Of a stretch of 39,048 nt of DNA, positions 8,149 to 17,444 are shown piece after piece. The translations under genes were made by a program, and so were the position numbers. Source of the stretch: an uncultured Lachnospiraceae bacterium. Lineage in GTDB: Bacteria > Bacillota > Clostridia > Lachnospirales > Lachnospiraceae. Under the pieces are notes generated by a model. The model searched no databases. It saw only the letters and a program-made list of their open reading frames with translations, and had not been told where the DNA came from. Position 1 is the stretch's first letter. Every line of letters starts with the position of its first letter. The stretch spans positions 1-39,048 of the forward strand of contig CAJUHY010000022.1 of assembly GCA_910585895.1 (NCBI GenBank), in the 5' to 3' direction.

Positions 8149-8163
8149 ACATGCTTCTGATTC

Positions 8164-9810
8164 TTACTCTTCGGATTCTTCGTCGTTCTGATTATCTTCT
8201 TCCTTGTCTTTGCCTTCATCGTCTTTATCTTTGTCTTTATCTTTATCTTTGTCTTTATCTTTCTTATCCTTATCGTCATCCTCTTTCGGCTTTTCCTCGC
8301 CTTCGCTCGGCGCTGGTTCCTGCGGCGGCTGCTGTTCTGCCTGCTGCGCTGCCAGCGCTGCCTGTGCCGCATCGTTCCACTGTGCCGCAGCTGCCTCGAT
8401 GGTCCCCTGGTCCTGACTTGCTACCGCCGCATTCATAGCTGCCACTGCCTCCGGATTTCCAGAGCCAGTTCCCACCACAACAATTCTGGGAGAAGGCTTA
8501 TAGGTACTCTTATTGAATACCTCACGGCTCTGCTCTACGCCATCAACCTTGACAATCTTCCAAAGCTGTGCTGTATATCCCACATGTGAGGACTGCTTCT
8601 GGCTGATATAGCCGATTGGGTCGCCGGATGCCTGATACTGCACACCGGGGTCTGTCGTACTCAGCGTCTCGCTCTCAAAAATCACCTCGCGGTTCGCCGG
8701 TCTCGTCTCCTGACCGAAGATATTAAAGTATATCACCATATCCTTGGTATATCCCTCAATGTAAATCGGCGCATCTGTATTATTTACAAATTTTAAATCT
8801 TTATATGTTCCTGCAATCGCTGCATCGGCGGAAGGGTCCACATACCCCACAATCATCGAATGGTTAAAACGCTCTGCCACATCCAGTTCCGCACGGATAA
8901 CTGCGTTATACAAGGTTGTGGACACCTGGCAGATTCCTCCGCCATAAGTCTCTACCGTAGTCCCATTCTCATAGGAGCCGGCAAGTTCATATCCATTTTC
9001 TGCATCAAAGGGGCTTACCGCCTCATACACGGAAAAAGTATCTCCCGGATAAATCACGGAACCATTGATTTTCGCTGCACCATTCTGTACATTCTTGGAA
9101 CGCCCTGCACCGGAAGTACCATAGGAAGTATGGAAACCTCCCAGCAAATCCTTGACCTTAGAAAGTTCTGCCTCGGAACCTCTGGGCTCTACCACATCCG
9201 CTGCAATCTCAATGGATGCTGCATCGCCTTTCCACTCCTTGGAAAAATACTCTTCCAGGATTTTGGCAGATTTCTCTATATTGACACTCACACCCTGGCT
9301 GCCAGGGATAACGGTAAACCCGTCATTTTCCCGGGTAAGTCCGCCATCTTTGGCTTCCGTATTAAGCGCCTGTGCATTCGTCTCCAGCATCTGGCTGATT
9401 TTGTCGCCGTCAGCCTTATAGGCGAGTTCATATACCTTATCTTGATTTTCCAAATCTTTCATTGCCTTATAGCGGACAATCAGATTCCCGCTCTTTCCAA
9501 GCGCAACTGCTTCTTCGGCAATCTCAGGGTTTCCCCATGTAAGTCCTATCTGGGAAACAGGTACATCCACAGTGTTGTCCCCAGCCCTTAAAGTTACCTT
9601 CTGATTCTGCAGTTCATTCAAATATTCCTCAACAGCAGCTGCGGCTTCCTCCTGTGTCATTCCTCCTACGGCGATATCTCCAAAATATACACGCTGCGGA
9701 ATGGTAGATGTCTCATCAGTCTCTGCATTAACCGGAATCATAACAATTGCTGCCACTGCAAGGATTAAAAATGCTCCTATAAGCGGCACGTATTTTTTCC
9801 ACTTCTTCAT
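8164..9810 (-). CDS. Secreted VanW/G5-domain envelope protein
   Basis: The 548-residue product has an N-terminal membrane segment (about 7-28). Then come a peptidoglycan-binding-4 type region (about 50-205), a VanW domain (about 226-355, with GGGICQVSTTLYNAV) and a G5-like region (about 375-450). After an Ala/Gln-rich stretch it ends in a highly charged tail rich in alternating Lys-Asp (about 495-548). VanW-type proteins are cell-wall associated, with no established reaction; resistance should not be inferred. It heads the minus-strand block with its own promoter. Confidence 0.85.
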   Translation of the reverse strand: MKKWKKYVPLIGAFLILAVAAIVMIPVNAETDETSTIPQRVYFGDIAVGGMTQEEAAAAVEEYLNELQNQKVTLRAGDNTVDVPVSQIGLTWGNPEIAEEAVALGKSGNLIVRYKAMKDLENQDKVYELAYKADGDKISQMLETNAQALNTEAKDGGLTRENDGFTVIPGSQGVSVNIEKSAKILEEYFSKEWKGDAASIEIAADVVEPRGSEAELSKVKDLLGGFHTSYGTSGAGRSKNVQNGAAKINGSVIYPGDTFSVYEAVSPFDAENGYELAGSYENGTTVETYGGGICQVSTTLYNAVIRAELDVAERFNHSMIVGYVDPSADAAIAGTYKDLKFVNNTDAPIYIEGYTKDMVIYFNIFGQETRPANREVIFESETLSTTDPGVQYQASGDPIGYISQKQSSHVGYTAQLWKIVKVDGVEQSREVFNKSTYKPSPRIVVVGTGSGNPEAVAAMNAAVASQDQGTIEAAAAQWNDAAQAALAAQQAEQQPPQEPAPSEGEEKPKEDDDKDKKDKDKDKDKDKDKDDEGKDKEEDNQNDEESEE

Positions 9811-9856
9811 AATCTATTCTCCTACTATCCTGCTTCGTTTACACTTTACCTATCTC

Positions 9857-9884
9857 ATTTTAACACATAGATACAATTTTTCAA
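9857..9884 (-). promoter_or_regulatory. Sigma-A promoter of the VanW-domain gene
   Basis: On the minus strand, TTGAAA (9879-9884), a 16-nt spacer and TAAAAT (9857-9862), about 50 bp upstream of the start codon. Confidence 0.6.
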
Positions 9885-9977
9885 GGTACACAAAGCACGA
9901 ATTTCGTTGACATAACTCGTCTGTTTCTGTATATTATGAACAGGTACAGACGAATTTCTGCCATATATTAACATGTT

Positions 9978-10085
9978 TTACACAAATGCCGAGAGGAATA
10001 CGGAAATCACCATGGAAAACACAAGAATCAATGCAACTATTGCCGCAAAGGTTTTCTTGGTTTTGGGATTGTTGAAATTGAGCAT
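9978..10085 (-). CDS. Small single-span membrane peptide (35 residues)
   Basis: An ATG is preceded by a near-perfect GAAGGAGGTG site and starts a 35-codon frame. The peptide opens MLNFNNPKTKKTF, then runs AAIVALILVFSMVISVFLSA, one hydrophobic helix, and stops. Positive residues before the helix predict N-terminus inside. A hairpin (10110-10129) lies just before the ribosome binding site. Function is unknown; it is too small for routine gene calling. Confidence 0.65.
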   Translation of the reverse strand: MLNFNNPKTKKTFAAIVALILVFSMVISVFLSAFV

Positions 10086-10109
10086 AAGTTCCACCTCCTT
10101 CATTATTCA

Positions 10110-10129
10110 CACGGAAATTAATCTCCGTG
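10110..10129 (-). promoter_or_regulatory. Hairpin upstream of the small membrane peptide gene
   Basis: CACGGA pairs with TCCGTG around an A+T-rich loop. It sits 11-12 nt upstream of the strong ribosome binding site, where it could affect translation or mRNA stability. Confidence 0.35.
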
Positions 10130-10147
10130 CATTATTTAATCTTCATC

Positions 10148-10175
10148 TTGCCACCTGTGACTATTATGATATAAT
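10148..10175 (+). promoter_or_regulatory. Sigma-A promoter of the one-TM protein gene
   Basis: TTGCCA (10148-10153), a 16-nt spacer and perfect TATAAT (10170-10175), ending 32 bp before the ATG. The site AGAAAGGATT follows. Confidence 0.7.
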
Positions 10176-10207
10176 TACATATATTTCTTAGAAAGGATTA
10201 TACGCAT

Positions 10208-10828
10208 ATGATGTTTCATACTTCTTACTATGTCATCCTTGGCTGGACCGCTATATTTATCGCCGTTGTCTCTTACAAGCGTTTCAAGGCAAACCGTGAA
10301 AACCAGAATGCAGAGGAACGTTTCTGGCAGCGGGAACGCGATGCCAACAATACCCGCAAACAGGATATTTCCCAGCTGGATTACGTGGACTTTTCCGGCG
10401 TAACCCTTCCGTTTGCCCAGTTTGAAGATACGCTTCTAAAAGAATGCGAGCAGCAGGTCCTTAATTTAAAGGATAAAAAAGCCTTAAACCTCACCGGCAT
10501 AAGCAACACTGACCTGAAAATGATATACGGCGCTGCCAACCTGCCGCTGCTGACGCAGTATGACCAGAATTTTACACTCCTTGTACGTACGTTAAACACC
10601 TGGGGCAAACGTCTGCAGGAACTTTCCCATTCCCGGGAAGCTATCTGCGTACTCGCCTTTGCCGTATCCATAGGAAGCGATATCAAGGCAACCTGGAATC
10701 TTCTTGCCGAACTCTATGCGGCAAACGATGACCTGTCACGGATTGAGGATTTAAAAGCTTCCGCTGCCAAACTTAATTCTCTGATGAAAGAGCCTATCCT
10801 TTCTATGTTAGACAGCTACCTGCATTGA
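10208..10828 (+). CDS. Conserved-looking protein with one N-terminal membrane span, function unknown
   Basis: The 206-residue protein has one hydrophobic segment at about residues 4-23 (SYYVILGWTAIFIAVVSY) followed by basic residues, which predicts a cytoplasmic C-terminal domain. The rest is helical: a charged linker (about 28-55), then a soluble domain ending in helix pairs (SREAICVLAFAVSIGSDIKA, NLLAELYAANDDLSRIEDL) that resemble tetratricopeptide-like repeats. I do not recognise a family. ATG at 10208 is used; a second ATG follows at once. It has its own promoter and converges on the exonuclease gene with a 15-bp gap. Confidence 0.75.
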   Translation: MMFHTSYYVILGWTAIFIAVVSYKRFKANRENQNAEERFWQRERDANNTRKQDISQLDYVDFSGVTLPFAQFEDTLLKECEQQVLNLKDKKALNLTGISNTDLKMIYGAANLPLLTQYDQNFTLLVRTLNTWGKRLQELSHSREAICVLAFAVSIGSDIKATWNLLAELYAANDDLSRIEDLKASAAKLNSLMKEPILSMLDSYLH

Positions 10829-10843
10829 ATTTTAGCCGATACA

Positions 10844-11554
10844 TCAGCCGGGTATCCTTCCACAGGTTAAAATAATCTTGTTTACCATTCGGGAAGCCTC
10901 GCTTCTTGTCAGGCTGTCAAGTTCCTGGTCAAGTTCAATTTTATGATATTCTGCCAATTCTTTCAAGTGTCTTTTTTGACGTTTGCTTGCCGGCTGTTGT
11001 TTTTTTACCTTAAAATGCAGCGGCTGTGCCCGGAATTCTTCAGGTTCTTTCCCGGCAAACTCCTTATACAGATACAAAAGCAGCTCTGCCGTGGCCCTGG
11101 CGTCCTCCAACGCCCGGTGCTTTCTGGCGCGGTCTATGTGAAGAAAGCCGCACAGATAATCAAGAGATTTCTTCTCGGCCAGCGGCAGCAGCTTCCTTGC
11201 CAGTTTCAATGTATCAATACCCTCTTTTTCCAGTTCCAGCCCCTGATTCGCCGCCGCCTGTTTGAGAAATCTGTAATCATACATCAGATTATGCCCTGCC
11301 AGCGGCAGCCCCTCTGCAAATGCCAGAAATTCCTGTACCGCCTGTCCGCAGTCACACCCTTCCTGCACCATCTCATTGGTGATTCCTGTAAGGCTTATAA
11401 TCTCCTCTGTCAATATCATCTTCGGATTCACCATCCGGTGAAAGACGCTGCTGATGTTGCCCTCTTCCAGCTTCACCGCGCCAATTTCCAGAATACGGTC
11501 TGTCTTAAAATTTAATCCTGTCATTTCCAAATCAACTACCACACATGTGTCCAT
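10844..11554 (-). CDS. DnaQ-like DEDDh 3'-5' exonuclease
   Basis: The 236-residue protein has the three exonuclease motifs: ExoI VDLEMTG (Asp8, Glu10), ExoII AGHNLMYDYRFL and ExoIII HRALEDARAT with the DEDDh histidine. This matches polymerase III epsilon-type or oligonucleotide exonucleases acting on single-stranded ends. About 70 C-terminal residues are extra, Lys/Arg-rich, and end in LTRSEASRMVNKIIL, a possible nucleic-acid-binding tail. It starts inside the end of the radical SAM gene (23-bp overlap). It is a stand-alone exonuclease, not the replicative epsilon of proteobacteria. Confidence 0.9.
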   Translation of the reverse strand: MDTCVVVDLEMTGLNFKTDRILEIGAVKLEEGNISSVFHRMVNPKMILTEEIISLTGITNEMVQEGCDCGQAVQEFLAFAEGLPLAGHNLMYDYRFLKQAAANQGLELEKEGIDTLKLARKLLPLAEKKSLDYLCGFLHIDRARKHRALEDARATAELLLYLYKEFAGKEPEEFRAQPLHFKVKKQQPASKRQKRHLKELAEYHKIELDQELDSLTRSEASRMVNKIILTCGRIPG

Positions 11555-13310
11555 GATTCCTCCTTATGCATTCAACCTTTGCCTGCCCGGTCAATGGGTC
11601 GCGTTCCTCATAGGAAAACAGGAAAAATTGCCGGGCATCTTTCCTTGCAGGATATGTTTCCAACGTCTTTGCCTGCAGAATTTGTTCCATATCATACCAG
11701 AACGCTTCCAAATGCATGGACTTCCCTTTGGGACAATATTCCTTAGACATCTCCTTAAACTCAGAAAGCGGCGGCGCCCATGGCGGTCTGCTCTTCATAC
11801 GTTCCCGGTAATATAAATCAAAAGTCAACGTTTCCTGATAAAGTTCCCGCTGCAGCGGGTCCTGTTCCCCGATGTATTCCAACAAAATCTGACAACGGCG
11901 CATTCGCGAATGATTCATGGCAAACAGCCCATGACGCTCGTAGAATTCTCCCAGCTTCAAATACAAATCAAACGGATTATCTTCCGTCAATTCCAGGGCC
12001 TTCATGGTCAGCCCAAACTGTCCGCTGTTGTAATAAACCTCCAGCATTTCCTCCACAAGCTTAATCTTTAATATCTCACCATAAGACAGCCAGCGCGTGC
12101 GCAGCACCTCGTAGGGTGGAAATTCCTGATGCACCAGACCATATTCCTCCTGACGTTCAAAGAGACAGGAACCTTTGAGCACTTTCAGGAAACCAAGCTG
12201 AAGCTGCTGCGGCTTCATAGCGTAAACCTGTCGAAAAGATTCGGCAAAAGACTCATAATTTTCTTCCGGCAGTCCTGCTATCAAATCGAGATGCTGATGG
12301 ACATTTCCCATACTGCGCACTCTGGAAACCACCTGCTTTAGACGCGGCAAATCCATCGTGCGGCGAATCTCGCGTATGGTGGCGCTATGAGTGGACTGCA
12401 CCCCGATTTCCAATTGAATCAACCCCGGACGCATAGAAGCAATCAATGACAATTCTTCCTCGGTCAGCAAATCCGCTGAAATCTCAAAGTGGAAATTGGT
12501 CACGCCATTGTCATGCTCTTTCAAATAACGCCAGACTGCAAGCGCATGGCTGTGGCTGCAGTTGAACGTCCTGTCTACAAATTTCACCTGGGGCACACGA
12601 TGCTCCAGGAAAAACTGCAATTCCTTTTCTACCAAATTCAAGGAACGGAACCGCAGTCCTTTCTCTATGGAAGAAAGACAATAGCTGCAGGAAAAAGGGC
12701 ACCCTCGGCTGGTTTCATAATAGATAATCCGGTTGTCAAAATCCTGAAGATTCTCATAACAGAACGGCAGCTCATCCATAGGCAGCGGCGCCCTTGCAGA
12801 AGTGCGTACACATTTCCCTTCATCATCTCGGAACACCAACCCGGAAATCACTTCCAATCCTTCCGTCCTGCCATTTCCGCTGTTTCTGGCAGCAATATCT
12901 GCACTCAGACTGCTGCCTGTCCCTTCCACATAAAAACGGCACAGCTCACAAAACGTTGCTTCCCCTTCCCCAATCATTACCCCCTGTACCATGGGATAAT
13001 CTATCAGAAATGTTTCTGATTCATATGACACCTCCGGTCCTCCCACCCAGATGGGAACCTCTGGCGCAAGCTTATGAAATTCCGTAACAAGCTCCTGCAC
13101 ATAACGAAAATTCCAGATATAACAGGAAAAACACAGCACATCAGGCTGCTGTTTATAAATTTCCTGCAAAATATAATCCGTGCGGTGGTTAATCGTGTAC
13201 TCCATCAGCTGCACATGCTCCTGATATGCTTTCGCATACGCTTTGAGGCTGTATACCGCAAGGTTGGAATGGATATATTTGGCGTTGATTGCAATCAATA
13301 AAATGTTCAT
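11532..13310 (-). CDS. Radical SAM protein with B12-binding domain (DUF4080-type)
   Basis: The 592-residue protein has an N-terminal cobalamin-binding Rossmann domain (about 1-135, with VPIWVGGPEVS and GVMIGEGEATF). A radical SAM core starts at about 195 with the cluster motif SRGCPFSCSYCLSS (Cys204, Cys208, Cys211). Further on are FEISADLLTEEE and QLEIGVQSTH, and a C-terminal helical region of the DUF4080 type follows to the end. Such enzymes often methylate or rearrange unactivated carbons, but the substrate is unknown. The gene overlaps the downstream exonuclease gene by 23 bp. Confidence 0.9.
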   Translation of the reverse strand: MNILLIAINAKYIHSNLAVYSLKAYAKAYQEHVQLMEYTINHRTDYILQEIYKQQPDVLCFSCYIWNFRYVQELVTEFHKLAPEVPIWVGGPEVSYESETFLIDYPMVQGVMIGEGEATFCELCRFYVEGTGSSLSADIAARNSGNGRTEGLEVISGLVFRDDEGKCVRTSARAPLPMDELPFCYENLQDFDNRIIYYETSRGCPFSCSYCLSSIEKGLRFRSLNLVEKELQFFLEHRVPQVKFVDRTFNCSHSHALAVWRYLKEHDNGVTNFHFEISADLLTEEELSLIASMRPGLIQLEIGVQSTHSATIREIRRTMDLPRLKQVVSRVRSMGNVHQHLDLIAGLPEENYESFAESFRQVYAMKPQQLQLGFLKVLKGSCLFERQEEYGLVHQEFPPYEVLRTRWLSYGEILKIKLVEEMLEVYYNSGQFGLTMKALELTEDNPFDLYLKLGEFYERHGLFAMNHSRMRRCQILLEYIGEQDPLQRELYQETLTFDLYYRERMKSRPPWAPPLSEFKEMSKEYCPKGKSMHLEAFWYDMEQILQAKTLETYPARKDARQFFLFSYEERDPLTGQAKVECIRRNHGHMCGS

Positions 13311-13328
13311 ATACTTATATTAATCCTT

Positions 13329-13357
13329 TTGACAGTTTTTCCTTTCTGTGATATTTT
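13329..13357 (+). promoter_or_regulatory. Promoter of the ArsR-type gene
   Basis: TTGACA (13329-13334), a 17-nt spacer and TATTTT (13352-13357), 36 bp before the ATG. It lies close to the start of the divergent radical SAM gene. Confidence 0.5.
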
Positions 13358-13393
13358 TATAAATAACAGTTCAGCTAGAAAGAGGGGCTCAAT

Positions 13394-13675
13394 ATGACTC
13401 AAAATGAATTTGAACAACTGGCAGAATTATTTAAAATCTTCGGAACCCCGACCCGGCTTCAGATTTTATATGCATTATTGGACAAAGAAAAATGCGTCTA
13501 TGATATCGCCAAAGAACTTGATATGTCACAGAGCGCTATCTCCCATCAACTCAGTATACTCAAACAGAACCGTTTGGTCAAGAACCGCAGGGAGGGCAAA
13601 ACCATCTATTACTCCCTGCTCGATTCCCATGTGCTGACAATCATTGCCCAGGGGCTTGACCATATCCGCGAATAA
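13394..13675 (+). CDS. ArsR/SmtB-family transcriptional regulator
   Basis: A 93-residue winged-helix repressor. It has LFKIFGTPTRLQILYALL (helices 1-3), the recognition region AKELDMSQSAISHQLSILKQ and the wing VKNRREGKTIYYSLLD. The metal-site region reads EKCVYDIAKEL, so it lacks the two-cysteine ELCVCDL motif of arsenic sensors; only one cysteine remains. No transporter follows, so its target may be itself or elsewhere. It ends in a very large hairpin. Confidence 0.9.
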   Translation: MTQNEFEQLAELFKIFGTPTRLQILYALLDKEKCVYDIAKELDMSQSAISHQLSILKQNRLVKNRREGKTIYYSLLDSHVLTIIAQGLDHIRE

Positions 13676-13771
13676 AAAGGGACTGCTGCAAGACAATTCT
13701 TCCCACAGACAGCATGTAGAAACATCTGCTATCTGTGGGAAGAATTCGTACTTTTACAACAGCCCTTTTTC
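13675..13771. terminator. Very long nested inverted repeat, likely bidirectional terminator
   Basis: An inner 15-bp perfect arm (13695-13709 with 13732-13746) continues into AGCA/TGCT. Outer arms run AAAAAGGG-CTG (from about 13675) with CAG-CCCTTTTT (to about 13770). The plus strand ends in a T tract and the minus strand in a matching one, fitting the convergent ArsR gene and GH43 pseudogene. The roughly 95-nt extent is unusually large for a plain terminator. Confidence 0.65.
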
Positions 13772-13783
13772 AATCAGCGGCTT

Positions 13784-16700
13784 TTATTTCGTCTTAACCA
13801 TTTTGGATTTACTCCAGGATGAAACATATTTCGTCTTACCCACCATTTTATAGGTGCGGACTCTCACATAATATTTTTTCTTTGCCTTCAGTTTCGTCAC
13901 TTTCTTACTGGTTGTTTTCGCTTTTGTTATCTTTTTCACCTTGGCTTTGGCAAATTTCCTGTTTGTAGAATACTGCAGTTCATAACCGCTGAGGCCGGAC
14001 TTCCTTTTCCACTTTGCAGTGAACCCCTTTTTCGCCGCCGAGACTTTGGTCAGCTTAACGCCTGCTGGAACAATCCGGAATTTCCTGGTCACAGTCCCGC
14101 TGTAATTTCCTTTGAATGCAACAGTTACCTGATATGTTCCAATTTTCTTCCTGCCGGCAGATGCTGTTACGCTGTAGAAAGCCGCAGAAATCTTCTGTGA
14201 ATTCCTGTCATATACAGTCACCGCAGGAAGTTTCGTCTTATTATTGAAGGTAAATGTTTCTGCAGAAAGTTTTACCTCCTTAATTCTTGGAATGATGGTC
14301 GTAGATTTCACATCACCGCAAGCACATTTACTGACAATTTTGCCGTCTGCCGCCGCGGTTGCCGGCTGTACACTGTCTGCATAGGTATGCACATGCCTGT
14401 GCTCATCGTTCTTAAAATATGCCGCAACTGAGGTATCTTTCTCTCCGATGTCTGTACGGCTCGCCGTCTTCACGCCATCGCTCCATTGGTCAAATGCCTT
14501 TCCCGTATCCGGCACTGCGGTAACCACTGTGCCCATTCCTTTGTATGGAATATAGGAGGTAATCTCAGTCTGTGCCGTGCCGTTTCCTGCCTGTACTTTG
14601 CCGCCGCTTGATAGACAACCTGTACATTTGCTGTCACAGCCTCCTGAATACCCCTGTGGGTCGGCGTAATCCTTTCGATATGGCCATCGTCATCAAAGCT
14701 GACTTTTTCCAGACATACCTCGCGGTGGCAGCCTTTTACATTTTTGTCGCCCACATAATCTGAGAGCGGCGTGCCAAATCTCGCATATGCGATATAATAC
14801 TCTTCGGTTCCCGGTAACTTCACAAAACAGTGATGCCCGGTTCCCAGAATATCCTCCTCCGGCACTTTATATAAAATAGTGCCTCTGCTTTCCACCGTAA
14901 AATCACCCCAGCTATTGTCTGCATTCTTCTGTGGATAGAGGGAATCCGCCACCGCATAACTGATGCTGTAGGTATCCTCCCCGGTATCGTTGCAGGACCA
15001 GGTAAAATGATATCTTCCGTTATTCCAACCAGTATAACCGTCAGTTGTCTGGTAAATATAATACTTTCCATCAAACACATCAATGTCGGGGTCTGCGTAC
15101 AGCCCGCCAAGCACCGGGTTATTGCAGGGAACTGCCCTGATTGTCCACACTGCACTGTCAGCAGCATCCGTTTTGGAGGTAATTGTCACTTTCGCACCGT
15201 CCAGCAGATTGTACGTACCTTTCAGTCCGCTGATTGTGTAACCAGATAATACCGTGAAATCCACTGCTACGCTCTTTAAATTCTTTATTGTGCTGTTATT
15301 AACGCTGACATACTGCGTCACGGTATGGTTTGCCTCATCAAATTCTTCCCGAATAACCTTTCCACCCTGGATGGCAGCTTTCTGCAGCACAGAATTACTT
15401 CCGGTCTGCGGGTATCTCTCCAAAATCTCCGCATCGGTCAATGCACGGTTATAAATTTCTATATTGTCGAAAGAACCGTTAAACAACCCATTATCACCAT
15501 AGAATGATTTTCCGAAATAACTCTTAAGTGATGTTCCCAAATCAGAGATTTTAACCGTAGTTGCCGCTTCACCCACAAGGATTCCATTGCGGAACACACT
15601 GATTCGGTCCGGCTTGATGACATACATCACGTTAACCATCGTGCCTACATTATCGACACGGTAGTATCCGCCTTTATCTCTGAGCCATATCCGCTCTTTG
15701 TGATATGCCCCATGATGTTTCCCTTGAGAACCCTGCCGTAGAAATACTTGTCGGCTACAGGACCGCTGGTAATGAACTCGTCTCCAACTACCCAGGTGAA
15801 ATAATGCTTGTGCTGGGAAGCACCTGTATTCACATCAAACGAAATTGTCATCGTATCCATGCCGGAATTAAAAATATCGGGCAGTTTGAGGTAACTTCCA
15901 TTGCCGCTGTCCACCCTCACGGTTGCGCTGTTGTTCAGCTTGAGCTCTCCGCTATTGATGCTCCACTGGTCACTTCCGCTCCCCTTCGTACCAACCATCA
16001 CTGCATCGTTGCCCCTGCCGGAGCTGTCTTTGATGGTATTGCCGTCCACCGTCTCGAAATCGTAGACAGCTATGGGTCTGCCGTCATTCGGCGTAATCGT
16101 GTTGTCATCCGCATAGGGAGAATCTGGGTATGCGCTGGTAACCGTATGCGGAATCGTGGTCGAAGAATTGCCGGTTCCGTCTGCTGACGTTTTGCCCCAT
16201 TTCTGCCAGAACACCTCATATTGCTCAGCTGTGATGGGAATCACTGCACCGTGCTTGGGATTGCCGTCCCCCTCCGAGAAATTGATGGTGCACGCGTCTT
16301 CGGCTACCATATCCCAATGCACAAGATCCTTGGATTCCGCCATGCCATAATATTTCGCCCAATTGTAATCGGCAACCAATATCCATTTTTCCTGTCCATT
16401 AAGCTTATAGACATCGCCGCCCTCCACATATTTGGGTCCGCACAGTTCACCTGGACTCTGTTGGCTTGACGCTCCCACAGAAGTATCGTAGTCAATCGGC
16501 AGGTAACCCTCTGTCAATTTATCGGAAACCGCCAACTGCGTTCACTGGTCCATGGAGGGCGGAGAGCAGTATGGGGACAAATTGATGATTTGGTACTCCT
16601 ATACCAGGGATTTTAAGAGCTTTACGCAGGAGCCGAAGGTGCTCTATAATCCAGGACCTACCAGTCTTAATCTTGCTCCAGTGCAGGGCTTGTCGGACAC

Positions 16701-17356
16701 TAACTGTCTGAATGCCGATATTGTGGAACAGGATGGAAAGTTTTACATGTACTATAAATGGAGCGGCGGCTCTAATGCTGGAACCATATACTCGCCTTTG
16801 TCCTCGTCCCAGATTGCCTCAGGCGCCCAGACCATGCGCTGATTGTCTGCACTGGCGCTGTCATACTCGCCGCGGATGCTAATCAGCGTCTCATTTTCCC
16901 AATTCACCAAATCAATGGAATGCCAGGTAACAATGCCGGTATTGGCTCCCCACACATAATTGCCATTTTTGTCCAATTTCTCCTGCTGGTTTCCCCCATA
17001 CAAATCGGTTGCCATCATGTAGTAATCGCCATCCTGCCCTTTGATAATATAAGGGTCGCGCGCTGATTTCCTGCCCACCGTCTGGGTAATGACTGCCTTA
17101 TTGTTATTGAGTGCTGTGTAATGGTAACCATCCGCACTGACGGCAAAATGAATCGCCCTGCTGGCCCCCGTGAAATAAGCAAACAAGTAACCTACATACT
17201 CCTCCTCGCCCTCTAAAGTATTCGCCTCAGCCTTCACTTCATTCTCTGTCCCGCTCTTCTCTGCCACGGCTTTGGCTGCAGTGCCCGGAAATATCCCAGT
17301 CACTGCCATTGCCACTGTAAGGATGGCTGCAATGAGTTTGGTTGTTGCATTTTCAT
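13784..17356 (-). pseudogene. Broken secreted GH43-type glycosidase with internal inversion and frameshifts
   Basis: Remnant of one large secreted protein. In order: signal peptide; GH43 propeller (SARDPYIIKGQDGDYYMMAT, VWAPEAIWDEDKGEYMV); LamG-like domain (DSSGRGNDAVMVG); a second GH43 module (YADPDIDVFDGKYYIYQTTD, YHFTWSCNDTGEDTYSISYA); an InlB-like repeat; a His/Cys-rich segment; and a lysine-rich fibronectin-III-like C-terminus.

Lesions: (1) the natural ATG at 17354-17356, after GGAGGAAAGAAGACA, loses frame at a 4-A run (17350-17353); (2) about 240 bp, 16541-16784, is inverted; (3) a shift at AAA 15697-15699; (4) a shift near 14608-14616; (5) the second GH43 module jumps from GYTGWNN to GRYHFTW near 15020, so mid-propeller residues are missing. 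Reversing the inversion and adding single bases restores a continuous frame. Substrate probably an arabinan or xylan side chain. Confidence 0.85.
16540..16784 (+). other. Inverted segment inside the GH43 pseudogene
   Basis: Here the GH43 coding sequence is read on the plus strand (YGDKLMIWYSYTRDFKSFT, NADIVEQDGKFYMYYKW), while both flanks encode the same protein on the minus strand. The breakpoints share inverted GTTC (16540-16543) and GAAC (16781-16784). Flipping the piece rejoins EYMV to HWSMEGG and NAGT to QLAVSDK in frame at both ends, so this is a clean inversion without loss. It is not a separate gene. Confidence 0.85.
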
Positions 17357-17444
17357 TGTCTTCTTTCCTCCACTGTTTGTTTTGTTTACTCCCCAAAGCA
17401 TTTTACTTTACTGACCATTCCCAGAAACCTAGGCTTACGCAAAA

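Noticed and set aside
8204..8416. Short-period repeat that might be taken for a CRISPR or VNTR element
   Set aside because: The repeat is the Lys-Asp coding tail of the VanW protein; there are no spacers.
8164..9810. Vancomycin resistance gene
   Set aside because: VanW-domain proteins with G5 regions are common chromosomal wall proteins; no van ligase genes are present.
16552..16842. Plus-strand ORF of 96 codons
   Set aside because: It is the inverted internal part of the GH43 pseudogene, and its last third is antisense to the flank. There is no start site of its own.
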